The notes under the pieces are model-generated. The model did no database searches and had not been told where the DNA came from. It worked only from the letters and a program-made list of their open reading frames with translations. DNA of 24,950 bases from Autumnicola edwardsiae (GTDB taxonomy: Bacteria; Bacteroidota; Bacteroidia; Flavobacteriales; Flavobacteriaceae). Where the stretch lies: the NCBI RefSeq assembly GCF_031846505.1, contig NZ_JAVRHP010000052.1, positions 1 to 24,950 on the forward strand, written 5' to 3'. The first letter of the stretch is position 1, and every line of letters begins with the position of its first letter. The position numbers and the translations under genes are program-made. This document shows, one piece after another, positions 8,440 through 16,230 of this stretch.

Positions 8440-9807
8440 TTAATCAAATATTTGGCTCCATGGTGAACGTAGAGCTATATATTTCATGGCATTGGCAGCG
8501 TTATCATTTTTAAATTCCTCACTCTCAGGATCCCAATGAAGTTTGCGGCCAAGTTTTATGGCGATTAATCCTATCTGGCAAATGGAAACTACACGATGTC
8601 CTACTTCTACCGGTTCTAACGTCTTGGTTCGGTTCTTCACTGCGTCTAGGAAATCACGTTTATCTTCTTTGGTACTCGCAAAGTTTACTTCTTCAGAATT
8701 TTTTTTGGTATCTAATATTGAGGCGCTGCTAGCTGTTATCTTATCCGGATATTCTACTTGCACCCATCCTTCGCTGCCTTCAAATCTAATATAAGGATTC
8801 TCAGTTTTATATAAAAGCTGCACACCGTTTTCATAACGATATCTCAATTTAAAACTGTTGACGGTATTCCAAAGTCCTGTGGTAAATTCTCCGGTTCCTT
8901 CCACCTCCACCGGACCTGTGTACTCTGTATTATTAGCCCACTGAGCTATATCGAGTAAGTGAGTTCCCCAGTTTGAAATCATACCGTTGCAGTAATCACT
9001 AATTCGCATCCATCCCGGTCGCGCCTGAATCTCCTTACGGTTATGCACACGTTTTTCAGTATAGGGAGCAAACGGAGCAGGTCCTAACCACCTATCATAA
9101 TTCAATTCTTCCGGAACAGGCATGGTAGGTTGAGCTGGTGGTACTTCTCCGTTCATGTCAAAAGGGACGCCAGCGTGAATTGTGTGTAATTCTCCTATAC
9201 GTCCGTTTCGCACTAATTCCGCTGCTCGCCAGAAGGGTTTAAGCGATCGGAATTCACTATCAGTACGGCTAATAATTTTATGCCTTTTTACAGCATCAAC
9301 CAAAGCCCTTCCCCCAGCCAAATGTGTAGACAATGGCTTTTCTACAGAGAAATCTTTTCCAGCTCTGGCAGCCATAATTCCCATTGGTACGTGCCAATGA
9401 TCGGGCGTAGAAATCATTACAGCGTCTATGTCATTACGTTCCAACAAATCCCTAAAATCCTCATGGCTGGAACATCCTTTAAAGCTTTTTCCCTTTGCTT
9501 CCGAATAATACTGATTAACTTTTTGGAGTCCTTGCTCCATGCGCCAGCTATCTACATCACAAACAGCCACCACTTGCGCATCCTGCGCTTCGAGGAACTG
9601 TGTAAGGTTAGGATGATATGCCTGACGACCCATACCAATCATCCCGATGTTAATACGATTGCTGGGGGCTTTGGCGCCGAAAACCGAAGAAGGGACTATG
9701 CTAGGAAGCAACAATCCTCCGGCAACAGCTAAGGAGGATTTTGTCAAAAATTCTCTTCTCTTAATAAAATTAATTTTATTATCCATATTACTAATGTATT
9801 TTTTCAC
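8440..9807 (-). CDS. Tat-exported Gfo/Idh/MocA family oxidoreductase
   Basis: This is a 455-residue NAD(P)-dependent sugar oxidoreductase. A twin-arginine signal (KRREFLTKSS, R17-R18, then a hydrophobic stretch to about 44) predicts export folded with its cofactor. The Rossmann fold starts at INIGMIGMGRQ (52-62) with AVCDVD next. The cofactor/catalytic EKP lies at 156-158, and GTHLLDIAQW (281-290) supplies H283 and D286 of the active site. The C-terminal domain is complete. A start at Met8 is also possible and would shorten only the tail before the twin arginines. The gene lies 33 bp after the DUF1080 gene, in the same operon. Family members include glycoside 3-dehydrogenases and GH109 enzymes. 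Given the DUF1080 neighbour, C3 oxidation of a glycoside is the best guess. Confidence 0.88.
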   Translation of the reverse strand: MKKYISNMDNKINFIKRREFLTKSSLAVAGGLLLPSIVPSSVFGAKAPSNRINIGMIGMGRQAYHPNLTQFLEAQDAQVVAVCDVDSWRMEQGLQKVNQYYSEAKGKSFKGCSSHEDFRDLLERNDIDAVMISTPDHWHVPMGIMAARAGKDFSVEKPLSTHLAGGRALVDAVKRHKIISRTDSEFRSLKPFWRAAELVRNGRIGELHTIHAGVPFDMNGEVPPAQPTMPVPEELNYDRWLGPAPFAPYTEKRVHNRKEIQARPGWMRISDYCNGMISNWGTHLLDIAQWANNTEYTGPVEVEGTGEFTTGLWNTVNSFKLRYRYENGVQLLYKTENPYIRFEGSEGWVQVEYPDKITASSASILDTKKNSEEVNFASTKEDKRDFLDAVKNRTKTLEPVEVGHRVVSICQIGLIAIKLGRKLHWDPESEEFKNDNAANAMKYIALRSPWSQIFD

Positions 9808-9840
9808 CTATCAACAAAAATTTTTTCAAAACTATAATTT

Positions 9841-10662
9841 TCATTCGAACTCTTTTATCTTAATGTTGCGGAAAGCCACCTTACCTCCATGATCTTGTAG
9901 TAAAATATGTCCCTGCTCGGCTTCCCCAAAATTTTTAAATTTACTGAACTTACTTTCTGCCACTCTTTTTCTGAAGTCTTCATTCCCCCTCTCATACTGC
10001 ACTACTATGCGATTATTCAGCCAGTGCTCCACCTTGTTACCCTTTACCACAATCCTGCTATGATTCCATTCACCCAGGGGCTCAGGAGATTTATTTTTTG
10101 CTGGATATATTTCATACAATGAAGCTAACGTATAATAATCGTTCGGCTGCATTTTACCTTCCAACATCCATGGGTGATTTTCATCATCCAAAATCTGATA
10201 TTCTAATCCGACACCGTACTTTTCATTATCAGATAATCCTTCTTTCACAAAATACTTTACTCCGCTGTTGCCTCCCCTAGTGATCATCTTCCATTCCCAA
10301 TCTAGCACAAAATCATCAAACTGCTCTATAGTAATAATATCACCTCCGTTGCCAGACTCCTTACCGTCCGTGGAATTACTCCAAAGCATACCTTTCTCAA
10401 TTTTCCATCCCTCACTGGGAAAATTCTCCTGATTAATACCGCGCCATCCCGCTGTTGTCTTTCCGTCGAAAAGAAATTTCCAATCTGCGATAGGCTCAGA
10501 CTCCGCCAACTCATTAGCCTCTGAAGAAGAAATACCACTTTGTTGTATATTATCTTGTTGTGCTTTTTGTTCTCCACATCCAAAGACAAAAAGAATAACA
10601 CCTAAGAAGAGACAGAAAGAATATCTTCTCCTTAATTCAGTATAATTATAAATATTTCGCAT
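9841..10662 (-). CDS. DUF1080 (3-keto-disaccharide hydrolase-like) lipoprotein
   Basis: This 273-residue lipoprotein has a signal with RRR then a hydrophobic core ending in FVFGC, with the lipidated Cys at 29. A Ser/Glu-rich linker leads to a single DUF1080 domain from WKFLFDGKTTAGWRG (about 62-76) through GGNSGVKYFVKEG, YGVGLEYQILDD and GEWNHSRIVVKGNKVEHWLN to ILLQDHGGKVAFRNIKIKEF at the C-terminus. The fold is concanavalin-like. Family members hydrolyse or eliminate 3-keto-glycosides made by Gfo/Idh/MocA dehydrogenases, and such a gene follows directly. I prefer this ATG over one at 10695, because the best -7 box (10693-10700) overlaps the upstream codon. It is the first gene of the left arm, under the divergent regulatory region. 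Confidence 0.88.
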   Translation of the reverse strand: MRNIYNYTELRRRYSFCLFLGVILFVFGCGEQKAQQDNIQQSGISSSEANELAESEPIADWKFLFDGKTTAGWRGINQENFPSEGWKIEKGMLWSNSTDGKESGNGGDIITIEQFDDFVLDWEWKMITRGGNSGVKYFVKEGLSDNEKYGVGLEYQILDDENHPWMLEGKMQPNDYYTLASLYEIYPAKNKSPEPLGEWNHSRIVVKGNKVEHWLNNRIVVQYERGNEDFRKRVAESKFSKFKNFGEAEQGHILLQDHGGKVAFRNIKIKEFE

Positions 10663-10692
10663 TTTTAATAAGAATTTGTTACTAATAAAAAT

Positions 10693-10700
10693 CAAACATA
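10693..10700 (-). promoter_or_regulatory. Bacteroidota-type -7 box for the left-arm operon
   Basis: On the minus strand this reads TATGTTTG, an exact match to the Bacteroidota -7 consensus TAnnTTTG. Upstream in the -33 area is a T-run rather than a clear TTTG, which suits an activator-dependent promoter. The start point would be near 10686, about 24 nt before the ATG of the DUF1080 gene. Confidence 0.55.
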
Positions 10701-10730
10701 GTAAAATAGTTATTGATAAAAAAAATTGGC

Positions 10731-10765
10731 TTTTGCAAGTAATAGGATAATTTTTGCAATTATAG
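10731..10765. promoter_or_regulatory. Direct repeats TTTTGCAA, 21 bp apart: likely AraC-type operator
   Basis: TTTTGCAAGTA begins at 10731 and TTTTGCAATTA at 10752, a spacing of 21 bp (two DNA turns). AraC-family dimers bind direct repeats with this spacing. Counted from the left-arm promoter the repeats lie at about -45 to -75, next to the -33 element, as in activator-dependent promoters. The AraC-type gene begins about 100 bp to the right. Confidence 0.55.
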
Positions 10766-10772
10766 TTTAGCG

Positions 10773-10782
10773 ACCATATGGT
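10773..10782. promoter_or_regulatory. Palindrome ACCATATGGT in the divergent regulatory region
   Basis: This is a perfect 10-bp palindrome between the TTTTGCAA repeats and the regulator gene. It may be a second operator, for example for autoregulation. It is short, so chance is possible. Confidence 0.25.
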
Positions 10783-10863
10783 ATAAGCTGATATTGCCCT
10801 ATTTTTGAGATAAATCTTCTTTACTGTTTGAAGAACACTTTATTATACACACAATAAACATTT

Positions 10864-11745
10864 ATGACAAAACCTTCTTTTTTAAAAGTTTTTAATACAC
10901 CAGGGGCATCCATAGACATCCGACATGAAAAAGTTCCATATTTCAAAAATCCCTGGCACTTCCATCCTGAGCTTGAATTAACTCTAATTCTGGAAGGCTC
11001 AGGTACACGTTTCATAGGGAATAGATTGGATAGGTTCAATAAAACAGAACTCACTTTAACCGGTCCAAATCTTCCTCATTACTGGCATTGCGATCCTATT
11101 TATTATCAAAAAGATCATAAACTGAATGCAGAAGCTATAATAATACGTTTCCCGGAGAACTTCTTAGGTAATGGTTTCTTTCTCTTACCTGAAATGTATC
11201 ATATTAACAATCTCTTTAAAATGTCCTATAGGGGGATCAAAATAACAGGAGATTTAAAAGAGCAGACGGCTAATGTAATGAGAACTATGATGCAGATGGA
11301 TGGAGCAGAAAGAATTATTGTTCTTTTACAGATTCTGAATTCACTGGCTAATTCTTCAGAATACCAAATATTGTCCAGCATAAGTGTAGGGAAAACATAT
11401 AAAACAGCTGATATGAAGAGAATAAATAAGGTATTTGAATATTTAATAAAAAATTTCAAAATGCCTATCCGATTAAATAAAATAGCATCAGTTGCTAATA
11501 TGAATCCTTCCGCTTTTAGTCGGTATTTCAAAGCAAAAACAGGAAAAACCTTTACTGAGGTTCTTCAGGAAATTAGAATAGAGCATGCTTGTAAAATACT
11601 TGTAGAGGAAGATTATACCGTATCCAGGGCTTGCCATGAATGTGGATACATAGATCAGTCCTATTTTATAAAACAATTTAAGCGTATTACCCATCAAACA
11701 CCTCTACAGTACCAGAGCCGGCACAATAAAAATTTTACAATTTGA
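10864..11745 (+). CDS. AraC family transcriptional regulator
   Basis: This 293-residue regulator has two domains. Residues about 15-110 form a cupin-like sensor (WHFHPELELTLILEGSGTRF at 31-50, then PNLPHYWHCD) of the kind that binds sugars or related ligands. Residues 184-288 form the AraC DNA-binding domain with two helix-turn-helix units (LNKIASVANMNPSAFSRYFK, then VSRACHECGYIDQSYFIKQF) and the usual end FKRITHQTPLQYQ. It is transcribed away from the catabolic left arm, and the shared 200-bp region holds 21-bp-spaced direct repeats. It most likely activates the DUF1080 operon, and perhaps the right arm, when its sugar ligand is present. The C-terminal domain assignment is certain. Ligand and targets are inferred. 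Confidence 0.92.
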   Translation: MTKPSFLKVFNTPGASIDIRHEKVPYFKNPWHFHPELELTLILEGSGTRFIGNRLDRFNKTELTLTGPNLPHYWHCDPIYYQKDHKLNAEAIIIRFPENFLGNGFFLLPEMYHINNLFKMSYRGIKITGDLKEQTANVMRTMMQMDGAERIIVLLQILNSLANSSEYQILSSISVGKTYKTADMKRINKVFEYLIKNFKMPIRLNKIASVANMNPSAFSRYFKAKTGKTFTEVLQEIRIEHACKILVEEDYTVSRACHECGYIDQSYFIKQFKRITHQTPLQYQSRHNKNFTI

Positions 11746-12763
11746 CACTAACTCTGCTGATGCGTTTGTACTTCTTTTCAAAAAGCAGTTTAGGATAGAC
11801 CTATAATTTAGTTGTGTTGAATTGGCTACTGCATTCAAAGTTTCAAAGCCGGAATCTATCAATCCGTTGGGATGTTAGGATGGTTTGGAGTTATGAAGTA
11901 TCTTGCAAAACTACAAGCACTTGCCGATAATATAACAACCTTTGCTTTGACCTCATAATCCCTGTCTTCTTTGTTGATCTCCCGTTCCTTACCTTAGCAT
12001 TGGAAAGTGCTTTACCGACCAAAGCATTTACAACAACATCAACATTCCTGTTTCTACAGCAGAAATTTCCAAAACCGAGGAAGAGGAAAAATTGGCATAT
12101 GCCATACATTACCGGGAGCCTTGACTACAAAAAACAAACCCTTTTCACAGGTCGTATCAACACAGAAAGCCATACCTTAATTATAGGAATTCCCGCTTTT
12201 TAGCTCCTATCGGAATGTTCAATTTGCATAATCGCTGCTTGGAAGTGGGAGTTGGATTTTCAGGGACTAAGCAGACCCCTTTGACCACCCTTTTTAGTTA
12301 TCTGTCGTTCTGGCGGATAACCCCTTTTTGTAAATAAATTTATTGCAAAAGAATGGATTATCAAAAGATGAATAATGGCCGGAAAACCAAAACGAATGCT
12401 CGTAAAAAGTATAATAAGCTTTCCTGACCTTTTACTTAGTCACCGGCAGCAAATTGAAAAAAACTCACTTTCAATATTTTTTGAGAAGCATTAAAAACCT
12501 TTGTTTCTTTTTTCGTGGTATTAAATTATTTACTTAGGGAAAAGTTTAAAATTTATACCACTATACCCCTGCCCGCTTCTTTTCATCCATTTTCAGGACG
12601 GTCATGGACTGAAATGTATGGGGGTAAACTTTACACCATATAAAAAATCAAAATTATGGAAAAAAATTTTTGCATTGATAAGAAGCAGCATAGTGCAGGA
12701 TACTCCAATAAAAGTATTAGAATATATTTGAATCAATGTTAATGGTTTTAACAAAAATGTTGT
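11746..12763. other. 1-kb region with coding-like debris, no intact gene
   Basis: No convincing gene was found. On the plus strand, 11996-12113 is open and coding-like (NNINIPVSTAEISKTEEEE, then KLAYAIHYREP and a stop). A shifted frame continues as DYKKQTLFTGRINTESHTLI to a stop near 12201. This suggests a broken gene of unknown family. The rest (12300-12720) is AT-rich and shows no coding sign. The promoter for the transporter operon lies at its right end. Confidence 0.4.
12723..12730 (+). promoter_or_regulatory. Candidate -7 box for the right-arm operon
   Basis: TATATTTG matches TAnnTTTG exactly and would start transcription near 12737, about 27 nt before the transporter ATG. No TTTG was seen at the -33 position. 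About 50 bp upstream, TTTTTGCATTGATA (12667-12680) resembles the TTTTGCAA operator half-site before the left arm. Confidence 0.45.
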
Positions 12764-13987
12764 ATGCTTGAAAAGATTAAGGATCTAACAAAATCATTGG
12801 GCCCCGGATTTATTATTGCATCTGTTGTATTGGGGCCAGGTAGTATTGCGGTAGCTTCACGAATTGGATCAGAGGAAGGTTATTCCTTTTTATGGGTGAT
12901 TATACTTGCTGCTATTTGTATGATTGTCTATACATCAATGGCGGTAAGATTTGGGGTGACAAAAAAGGAATCTATGCTTGAAACAATTGCCGAGAAATAT
13001 GGACGTTGGTTTGCAGTTTTAATAGGAATTTCATCATTTATGTCGGCTTCTAGTTTCCAGTTTGGAAATAATCTCGGGATTGGAATTGGAATGGAGGGGA
13101 TTACCGGGATTGATGAACGTGTTTGGCCGTTTTTTTTTACATCTCTGGCAATAATGTTGCTTTTTTGGGCAACGAACTTGTACAAAGTGCTAGAAAAGCT
13201 AATGATGGTGCTGGTTATGATAATGATTTTAGCTTTTTTTGTTAATCTACTGCTAACCGCACCAGACCTGACTCAGTTGGCCAAAGGATTTTTACCGTTA
13301 TCGTTAAAATTGGATGACATGGATATAGTTGCTGCTTTGGTAGCTACCACTTTTGCTGTAAACGGCGCTATTTATCAATCCTATTTAGTTCAAAATAAAG
13401 GCTGGAAAGAATCAAATTTAAAGCGGGGGCTCAATGATAGTTATATGGGGATATTTTTTTTGGCTCTAATATCCATTTTGATCATAATTACCTCTGCGGC
13501 AGCGTTAAAACCTCAGGGTATTACGGTGAATTCAGCTGCGGATATGGCATTGCAATTAGAAGCTTTGTTTGGGAGTTATGCGAAAATAATTTTTAGTCTT
13601 GGATTATGCGCGGCAGCTTTTTCTTCATTAATGGTTAATGCTGTAATTGGTGGCGGTCTTTTATCTGATGGGCTGGGATTGGGAGGATCAATGAATGAGA
13701 AGATGCCTAAGGTTTTTACTGCTGTTGTTTTATTATTAGGAATGTTAGTCGCCGTCTTTTTTCGCGGAGATGTCATATATGCCTTAATAATAGCACAGGC
13801 CTCAACAATCATGTCAGTTCCTTTAATTGCTATTGGTATGTACCTGATCTTAAATAATAAACAAGTTATGGGGAAATTCCGTAACAATCCTCGGCACAAT
13901 ATATTAGCTATTCTGGGGTTCCTTTTAATTAGTTTTATAGTCTATTTCTTATATTCTAGATTGCTAACTTTTTTAAGTACGGTTTAA
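12764..13987 (+). CDS. Nramp-like transporter lacking canonical metal ligands
   Basis: This is a 407-residue membrane protein with about 11 hydrophobic segments and the Nramp layout. The first segment reads LGPGFIIASVVLGPGSIAVA. Where metal-carrying Nramps have DPGN, this one has GPGS (24-27). In the sixth segment, aligned on LVQ (208-210), the conserved MPH becomes AVN (198-200). The Asp, Asn and Met that coordinate Mn2+ or Fe2+ are therefore absent. It heads a compact operon (25 bp to the M20 gene) of organic-molecule enzymes, so it may carry an organic substrate such as an amino-sugar derivative. Public annotation would probably call it a divalent metal transporter, and I doubt that function. 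Fold assignment is fairly sure; substrate unknown. Confidence 0.8.
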   Translation: MLEKIKDLTKSLGPGFIIASVVLGPGSIAVASRIGSEEGYSFLWVIILAAICMIVYTSMAVRFGVTKKESMLETIAEKYGRWFAVLIGISSFMSASSFQFGNNLGIGIGMEGITGIDERVWPFFFTSLAIMLLFWATNLYKVLEKLMMVLVMIMILAFFVNLLLTAPDLTQLAKGFLPLSLKLDDMDIVAALVATTFAVNGAIYQSYLVQNKGWKESNLKRGLNDSYMGIFFLALISILIIITSAAALKPQGITVNSAADMALQLEALFGSYAKIIFSLGLCAAAFSSLMVNAVIGGGLLSDGLGLGGSMNEKMPKVFTAVVLLLGMLVAVFFRGDVIYALIIAQASTIMSVPLIAIGMYLILNNKQVMGKFRNNPRHNILAILGFLLISFIVYFLYSRLLTFLSTV

Positions 13988-14012
13988 TATATAAAGCAAA
14001 TTTTAAATAAGT

Positions 14013-15137
14013 ATGGTTGTGAACGATGTACTATTTTTAACACAAAAGCTAATTAGTTTCAATACCATAAATCCTCCCGGTACTGAAATTGAAGCCGCAG
14101 AGTATATCGGTGGTTTGCTTTCCAAAAATGATTTTTTAGTTGATTATGTTCCCTTTAAAGAAAACCGGGTGCACGTGATAGCTGAAAAAGGACTTTCAGA
14201 TGATGTTGCACCAATTGTTTTCACAGGTCATTTCGATACGGTTCCTTTGGGAGCCAGAGAATGGACTGAAGATCCATTTGGAGGGGTAATAAAGGACGGT
14301 AAGTTGTATGGGCGGGGATCCAGTGATATGAAAGGGGCAGTGGCCGCTATGGTTATTGCTGCAATTCAGGCTTTTGAAAATGATCCTCCTGAGGGAGGTA
14401 TTCGTCTAGTTCTCACTGCGGCTGAAGAATTGGGATGCCGTGGAGCAAAGGATTTAGTGAAAACTTACAAGAAGTTAGGACGTGCAAGTGGTCTTATTGT
14501 AGGTGAGCCAACAGGCAATATTCCGGGAATTGGACATAAAGGGGGATTGTATTTAAATTTAACAACATCTGGAACAACTGCACATTCTTCAATGCCGCAC
14601 CTTGGCGATAACGCAATTTATAAAGTGGCTAGAGCTATTTCAAGGGTGGAACAATTTAATTTTGGAATAGAAGAAGACAAATTGCTTGGATTCCCAACTA
14701 TTAATGTTGGTCAGGTGTTTGGGGGGTTGAATATAAATTCGGTGCCAGATTCTGCCGGTTTTACCATTGATGCCCGTACAACCACAAATACTAATCATGA
14801 AGAAATATTTTGTCAACTCCAAAAAGAGCTCGGTGATGCAGTTGCTATTGAGATTTTGGTAGATTTGCCGCCCGTATCAACCGATGAAGATGATCCGTTT
14901 GTACAAGTAGTATACGAAGTATGCGGTATTTCAAAAGGTGATGAAGGATTCCCTAAATCGTTGCCTTATCTTACAGATGGATCTGTACTACAGAAGGCTT
15001 ATAACAATGTTCCAACTATTATTGTCGGACCAGGGCAAACAGAAATGGCGCACCAAACAGATGAATTTTGTTATACAGCCAAGCTAGAGGAGGCTGTAGA
15101 AATCTATAAAAATATCATATTAAAAAACCATTTATAA
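14013..15137 (+). CDS. M20 family metallohydrolase (ArgE/DapE-type deacylase)
   Basis: This 374-residue cytoplasmic enzyme covers the full M20 fold: catalytic domain, inserted dimerisation domain (about 180-290) and return. The two-zinc site is complete: H73 in TGHFDTVP, D75, D105 in RGSSDMKGAVAA, E138 as catalytic base followed by E139 in TAAEELG, E165 in VGEPT and H347 in EMAHQTDE. Such enzymes remove an N-acyl group or cleave a dipeptide-like amide. It follows the Nramp-like transporter after 25 bp. Its TAA (15135-15137) overlaps the ATG of the SDR gene (TAATG), so the two are tightly coupled. I infer deacylation of an imported N-acylated compound before the SDR and lyase steps. Sequence does not separate deacetylase from deacylase or peptidase. 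Confidence 0.88.
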   Translation: MVVNDVLFLTQKLISFNTINPPGTEIEAAEYIGGLLSKNDFLVDYVPFKENRVHVIAEKGLSDDVAPIVFTGHFDTVPLGAREWTEDPFGGVIKDGKLYGRGSSDMKGAVAAMVIAAIQAFENDPPEGGIRLVLTAAEELGCRGAKDLVKTYKKLGRASGLIVGEPTGNIPGIGHKGGLYLNLTTSGTTAHSSMPHLGDNAIYKVARAISRVEQFNFGIEEDKLLGFPTINVGQVFGGLNINSVPDSAGFTIDARTTTNTNHEEIFCQLQKELGDAVAIEILVDLPPVSTDEDDPFVQVVYEVCGISKGDEGFPKSLPYLTDGSVLQKAYNNVPTIIVGPGQTEMAHQTDEFCYTAKLEEAVEIYKNIILKNHL

Positions 15138-16174
15138 TGACTGATTACCCGGAAAAAATATCGGATGACAAACAGCTGGAAGAGCTGTTGTCCAAGCCAA
15201 CTGCAGAAACAATTGAGATGTTTAAACGGCTGGATGGTGATATAATATTTCTCGGTATAGCCGGGAAAATTGGACCTTCTTTGGCTAACATGGCAAAAAG
15301 GGCCTGTGATGAGGCGGGAGTGAAGAAAAGAATTATAGGTGTTTCCCGGTTTCGATCTCCAGAAGAAAAAAAACATATTGAAGAAATGGGGATAGAAACT
15401 CTTCAGGGAGATTTGCTTGACAGAAATTTTCTTGAAAGTTTACCAAGAGTTAAAAATGTTTTTTTCCTGGCAGGTATGAAATTTGGTTCCGAAGATAACC
15501 TTTCTCTTACCTGGGCTATGAATTCTTACCTGCCGGCTTTAATTGGTGAACATTTTAAAGAATCCAGAATTGTGGCCTATTCCACTGGCTGTGTATATCC
15601 ACTTGTATCAGTTGAATCAGGAGGTTCAAAAGAAACTGATATGCCCGTACCTGTTGGTGAATATGCACAATCCTGCCTGGGTCGTGAAAGAATGTTTGAA
15701 TACGGGAGCAAGAAAAATAATACACCTGTGGCACTTATCCGCTTAAATTATGCCGTAGAACCACGTTATGGAGTATTAGTGGATATCGCTACAAAAGTAA
15801 AAAACAACGAACCTGTTGATTTAGCCATGGGGTACTTTAATGTCATCTGGCAAGGTGATGCCAACGATGTGGTGCTTCGGTCACTTGATCATACTAAATC
15901 GCCGGCCCGGGTAATTAATCTCAGTGGTCAAGAAATTCTTTCTGTGCAAAATGTTGTACAGGATTTTGGGATATTGTTTGGTGTCAAACCAAAAATGGTT
16001 GGAGAAGAGGCCAACACTGCGCTTTTGAGCAATTCTAACCAGGCTTATGAATTGTTTGGTAAGCCCCAACTTCCAATTGATAAATTGATAAAATGGGTGG
16101 CATACTGGTTGGAAGAAGATAGAAAGACACTGGGAAAACCCACCCATTTTGAAGTAAGAGATGGAAAGTACTAA
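15137..16174 (+). CDS. NAD-dependent epimerase/dehydratase-like extended SDR without catalytic Lys
   Basis: This 345-residue protein has an extended-SDR fold. The nucleotide loop is GIAGKIG (40-46), followed by GDLLD (91-95), FFLAG (109-113) and the active-site serine region AYSTGCVYP (147-155). In the usual YxxxK signature the sequence reads YAQSC, so Y176 is kept but the lysine is replaced by C180. The C-terminal half (RLNYAVEPRYGVLVDIA, GKPQLPIDKLIKWVAYWL) is typical for the family. The start overlaps the M20 stop, and the DHDPS-family gene follows after 56 bp. It may bind NAD(P) and act on a sugar or amino-sugar acid in the same pathway. Loss of the lysine suggests altered chemistry or a binding role. 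Reaction unknown. Confidence 0.82.
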   Translation: MTDYPEKISDDKQLEELLSKPTAETIEMFKRLDGDIIFLGIAGKIGPSLANMAKRACDEAGVKKRIIGVSRFRSPEEKKHIEEMGIETLQGDLLDRNFLESLPRVKNVFFLAGMKFGSEDNLSLTWAMNSYLPALIGEHFKESRIVAYSTGCVYPLVSVESGGSKETDMPVPVGEYAQSCLGRERMFEYGSKKNNTPVALIRLNYAVEPRYGVLVDIATKVKNNEPVDLAMGYFNVIWQGDANDVVLRSLDHTKSPARVINLSGQEILSVQNVVQDFGILFGVKPKMVGEEANTALLSNSNQAYELFGKPQLPIDKLIKWVAYWLEEDRKTLGKPTHFEVRDGKY

Positions 16175-16230
16175 ACAGCAAATAAGAATAACAATAGGAA
16201 AACTAACCTGAGAGAAACAAGATATATAGA

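Noticed and set aside
9280..9732. 150-residue plus-strand frame
   Set aside because: It lies wholly antisense to the Gfo/Idh/MocA gene and has no domain features.
12000..12203. 67-residue plus-strand frame as a real small gene
   Set aside because: The coding-like signal changes frame within it, so it is more likely debris of a larger gene.
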